Below, one piece after another: positions 33,392-36,168 of a stretch of DNA of 36,168 nt (positions are counted from its first letter, which is position 1; every line of letters starts with the position of its first letter). The DNA is from Chroococcidiopsidaceae cyanobacterium CP_BM_ER_R8_30 (GTDB lineage: Bacteria > Cyanobacteriota > Cyanobacteriia > Cyanobacteriales > Chroococcidiopsidaceae). The position numbers and the translations under genes were made by a program. The notes under the pieces were generated by a model. That model had not been told where the DNA came from and did no database searches. It saw nothing but the letters and a program-made list of their open reading frames with translations. The DNA is taken from the NCBI GenBank assembly GCA_019244235.1, contig JAFASY010000067.1, forward strand, positions 1 through 36,168. Reading direction: 5' to 3'.

Positions 33392-35824
33392 ATGACATCA
33401 ACTCCACTGAAGCCGCTAGCTAGCCCAGAGATTTCAGTTCGAGACGTTCGTCAAAATCATGCAGCAGAACTTGAAGCGATCGCTCGTTATCGCCGTCTGA
33501 CAAACTATCTTGCCGCTGCCCAAATTTATCTCAAAGAGAATTTTTTCCTTCAAGAACCCCTGCGTCCCGAAGATATCAAAGACCGCCTGCTAGGGCACTG
33601 GGGTACCAGCCCTGGAATCAACCTCATCTACGCTCACCTCAACCGTTTGATTCGGCGCTACGACGTAGATATGTTCCTCGTCACTGGTCCAGGACACGGC
33701 GCACCAGCTAACCTGGCAAATCTTTACCTAGAGGGTTCCCTGAAGGAATTTTACCCAGACCTGACGCTGGATAGAGCAGGAATGCAGAAATTAATTAGGC
33801 AGTTTTCCTGGCCCGGTGGCTTTCCTAGCCACTTGTATCCTGGCGTTCCTGGGACAATTCATGAAGGTGGTGAACTGGGGTATGCCCTGGCAACTTCCTT
33901 TGGTGCAGTGATGGATAACCCTGACTTGATTGTGGCTTGCATAGTGGGAGATGGGGAAGCGGAGACTGGACCAACAGCAACAGCATGGCATAGCTACAAG
34001 TATCTCGACCCAGCTGAATCTGGGGCAGTGCTGCCAATTCTGCATCTTAACGGCTACAAAATCACCAGTGCCACAATCTACGGCTCAATGAGCGATGAAG
34101 AACTCCTGTACCTATTTACTGGCTACGGTTACCAAGTGCGGTTTGTGGAAGATGCTGATTTGGATGCCGACCTCTACGCCTCGATGGACTGGGCTTATCA
34201 GGAGATTTGTCGCATTCAACAGGCAGCTCGTTCTGGAGAGCGCATCACGAAACCTAAATGGCCTGTCCTGATTCTGCGATCACCCAAAGGATGGACCGGA
34301 ATTAAGGAAATGGATGGAGAGCCCATTGAGGGGTCTTACCGCTCTCACCAAGTTCCAGCACCAGATGTGAAAAAGAATCCAGCTCACCTAAAGCTAGTGG
34401 AGGAGTGGCTACGCTCCTACCATATGGAGGAGTTATTAGACGAACATGGTTGCCCACTACCAGAAATTCTGGAGCAGTGTCCCAAGGGCGACCGACGTAT
34501 GGGCTGCAACCCCCACACTTTTGGCGGACATATACGCCGTCCTCTCGATCTGCCTAACATAGACGATTTTGAGGTGGCGATTGAGCATGTGGAGACAGAA
34601 GGAGTCTGTAAGCGGGGAGAAAATCAGGTCAGTAACACTCAGCAAGTTGGTCAGTACCTCAAGGCTGTAATTGAACGAAATCCTAAAACATTCCGCATCT
34701 TTTCTCCTGATGAATTAGAGTCTAACAAACTCACAAAAGTGTTAGATGTCACCCATCGTAACTATCAATGGCCGACTAATCCCCATGACAGTCATATTGG
34801 TCCCCATGACGGTCGGGTAATCGAAGTCTTGAGTGAACACAACTGCCAAGCTTGGCTTCAGGGCTATCTGCTCACTGGTCGCCACGGTCTTTTCCCCTCC
34901 TATGAGGCATTCTTGGCAATTGTCACCACGATGATGCATCAATATTCTAAGTTTCTTAAGTTCTCGCGAGAAATGCCTTGGCGTCTACCAGTCGCATCAT
35001 TGAATTATCTAGAAACCTCCACTCTATGGCGGCAGGAACATAACGGCTTTTCACACCAAAACCCTGGCTTTATCAATAGCATCTTGAATCTTAAAGCAGA
35101 ATCGGCACGGATCTATTTACCTCCCGATGCTAACTGCTTAATCAGCACTATCGATCACTGTTTGCAGAGTACCGGATATGTCAATTTGGTGATTGCTAAT
35201 AAAAATCCGATGCCGCAGTGGTTGTCGATGCCAGAAGCCGTTGCTCACTGCCGCGCTGGTGCTTCTGTATGGCAATGGGCAAGTATTGATGAAGGCATTA
35301 ACCCCGATGTGGTGCTGGTGGGAATCGGGGACTCGCCTACTGTGGAAGTCATGGCAGCAGCTCATATCCTGCGTGCAGAGATGCCAGAGTTACGAGTACG
35401 GGTAGTGAATGTGACTGATCTGCTGGTACTAGAAGAAAAATCTGCCCATCCCCACGGTTTGGATGCCGAAATGTTCGATGCTCTATTCACTCCAGACAAA
35501 CATGTGATTATTAACTTCCACGGCTATCCTTCGGCAGTGAAAGAGTTGATATTCGGTCGTCCCAATATTAAGCGATTCCATATTAACGGCTATCAGGAGG
35601 AAGGCACTACGACAACACCATTTGATATGCATGTCCGAAATCGGACCAGCCGATTTCACTTAATTATGCAGGCAATTCGGCTATCAGCAGCCCAGAACCC
35701 TCGCGTGGCGGCACGAGCGAGCGATCGGGTGCAGCATTATGAATATGTGTTGCAGGATTACAAGCACTATATTCTAGAACATGGGGAAGACCCGGCTGAG
35801 ATTACTACTTGGGAGTGGTGTTAG
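33392..35824 (+). CDS. xfp: Xylulose-5-phosphate/fructose-6-phosphate phosphoketolase
   Basis: A thiamine-diphosphate enzyme of 810 residues that cleaves xylulose 5-phosphate, and usually fructose 6-phosphate, with phosphate to give acetyl phosphate and an aldose phosphate. Family landmarks are LLGHWGTSPG, VTGPGHGAPANL, HEGGELGYAL, VGDGEAETGPTA with LHLNGYKI (cofactor region), then SPDELESNKL, EAFLAIVTTMMHQ, NYLETSTLWRQEHNG and a C-terminal domain from about 600. The length is normal for the family. Acetate kinase follows after 7 bases and would turn acetyl phosphate into acetate with ATP gain. In cyanobacteria this route is thought to help carbon use in the dark or under stress. Confidence 0.96.
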   Translation: MTSTPLKPLASPEISVRDVRQNHAAELEAIARYRRLTNYLAAAQIYLKENFFLQEPLRPEDIKDRLLGHWGTSPGINLIYAHLNRLIRRYDVDMFLVTGPGHGAPANLANLYLEGSLKEFYPDLTLDRAGMQKLIRQFSWPGGFPSHLYPGVPGTIHEGGELGYALATSFGAVMDNPDLIVACIVGDGEAETGPTATAWHSYKYLDPAESGAVLPILHLNGYKITSATIYGSMSDEELLYLFTGYGYQVRFVEDADLDADLYASMDWAYQEICRIQQAARSGERITKPKWPVLILRSPKGWTGIKEMDGEPIEGSYRSHQVPAPDVKKNPAHLKLVEEWLRSYHMEELLDEHGCPLPEILEQCPKGDRRMGCNPHTFGGHIRRPLDLPNIDDFEVAIEHVETEGVCKRGENQVSNTQQVGQYLKAVIERNPKTFRIFSPDELESNKLTKVLDVTHRNYQWPTNPHDSHIGPHDGRVIEVLSEHNCQAWLQGYLLTGRHGLFPSYEAFLAIVTTMMHQYSKFLKFSREMPWRLPVASLNYLETSTLWRQEHNGFSHQNPGFINSILNLKAESARIYLPPDANCLISTIDHCLQSTGYVNLVIANKNPMPQWLSMPEAVAHCRAGASVWQWASIDEGINPDVVLVGIGDSPTVEVMAAAHILRAEMPELRVRVVNVTDLLVLEEKSAHPHGLDAEMFDALFTPDKHVIINFHGYPSAVKELIFGRPNIKRFHINGYQEEGTTTTPFDMHVRNRTSRFHLIMQAIRLSAAQNPRVAARASDRVQHYEYVLQDYKHYILEHGEDPAEITTWEWC

Positions 35825-35831
35825 AGCCCGC

Positions 35832-36168
35832 ATGAAAATACTTGTACTTAATGCCGGATCGAGCAGCCAAAAAAGCTGTTTGTATCAGATAGATGAGGAG
35901 CTGCCAGATTTACCCGTTACCCCGTTGTGGGAAGCTAAAGTTGACTGGACTCAACATCAAGGCATGGCAGAAATTAAGGTCAAGACCTCCAAAGGGACAG
36001 TTCTGGAAGAAGAACTCCAGACAAACAACCGATCGGAGGTCATTTCCCACATGCTCGATACTCTGACGCGTGGCAAGACTCAGGTGATTAATGAGTATGC
36101 TGAAATAGATGTGGTAGGTCACCGTGTCGTTCACGGTGGTCAAGATTATCGTGAGCCTACAATTATTA
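35832..36168 (+). CDS. ackA: Acetate kinase, N-terminal part (3' end outside window)
   Basis: The first 112 codons of acetate kinase, which makes ATP from acetyl phosphate and ADP. The actin-like fold opening MKILVLNAGSSSQK holds the phosphate-binding Asn 7 and Ser residues, and GHRVVHGGQDY carries the substrate-binding Arg of the family. The ATG at 35832 lies 7 bases after the phosphoketolase stop, so the two genes form one operon. No strong ribosome site lies between, which suggests translation is coupled to the phosphoketolase. The gene is cut by the window end, not broken. Confidence 0.95.
   Translation, partial: MKILVLNAGSSSQKSCLYQIDEELPDLPVTPLWEAKVDWTQHQGMAEIKVKTSKGTVLEEELQTNNRSEVISHMLDTLTRGKTQVINEYAEIDVVGHRVVHGGQDYREPTII

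Noticed and set aside
1-36168. CRISPR array, tRNA or rRNA genes
   Set aside because: No regularly spaced repeats and no tRNA- or rRNA-like sequence were seen on either strand by eye.

Overview
The window is 36 kb of a cyanobacterial chromosome. At least 15 copies of the palindrome GCGATCGC (HIP1, typical of cyanobacteria) are spread over it. Several genes are of cyanobacterial type: the smc to PRC-barrel pair, the short conserved proteins at 18946 and 28813, a sterol desaturase/short-chain dehydrogenase fusion, and a phosphoketolase-acetate kinase pair. The species cannot be fixed from this sequence; a Chroococcidiopsis- or Nostoc-like organism would fit. Both ends cut genes: the sensor kinase at the left lacks its N-terminus and acetate kinase at the right lacks most of its length.

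Left part (1-8065): a very large hybrid histidine kinase is followed after 12 bases by treZ (maltooligosyltrehalose trehalohydrolase), then a short-chain dehydrogenase. Next comes about 1 kb with no intact gene, which holds a start-less gene remnant on the minus strand with its own likely terminator, and a strong hairpin.

Defence-like patch (8066-11349): a DUF433/DUF5615 toxin-antitoxin pair, a 920-bp IS5-family element with clear ends, and a C5-cytosine DNA methyltransferase whose downstream partner (DUF4928-like) is interrupted at its 3' end by the IS.

Core patch (11476-19548): smc and a PRC-barrel protein on the plus strand; then on the minus strand a small unknown gene, a PBP4-type D-Ala-D-Ala carboxypeptidase, and a phage-Dam-like protein with an atypical catalytic motif. 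Its start codon abuts a perfect 13-bp inverted repeat. Two small cyanobacterial genes follow on the plus strand.

Efflux patch (19555-26018): a minus-strand run of a MarR regulator, an EmrA-type membrane fusion protein, two closely related MFS exporters, and an EmrB-type MFS exporter, with palindromes in front of the regulator. A methyltransferase diverges from it.

Right part (26764-36168): the desaturase/dehydrogenase fusion; a decayed TPR/pentapeptide-repeat locus; a DUF4327-like protein; a zinc-ribbon PP2C phosphatase in tandem with an FHA-Ser/Thr kinase (a matched phospho-signalling pair); an RsuA/RluE-type pseudouridine synthase; and phosphoketolase followed by acetate kinase, which together turn sugar phosphates into acetate and ATP.

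No rRNA, tRNA or CRISPR array was seen. All function calls rest on reading motifs by eye; no database search was run.
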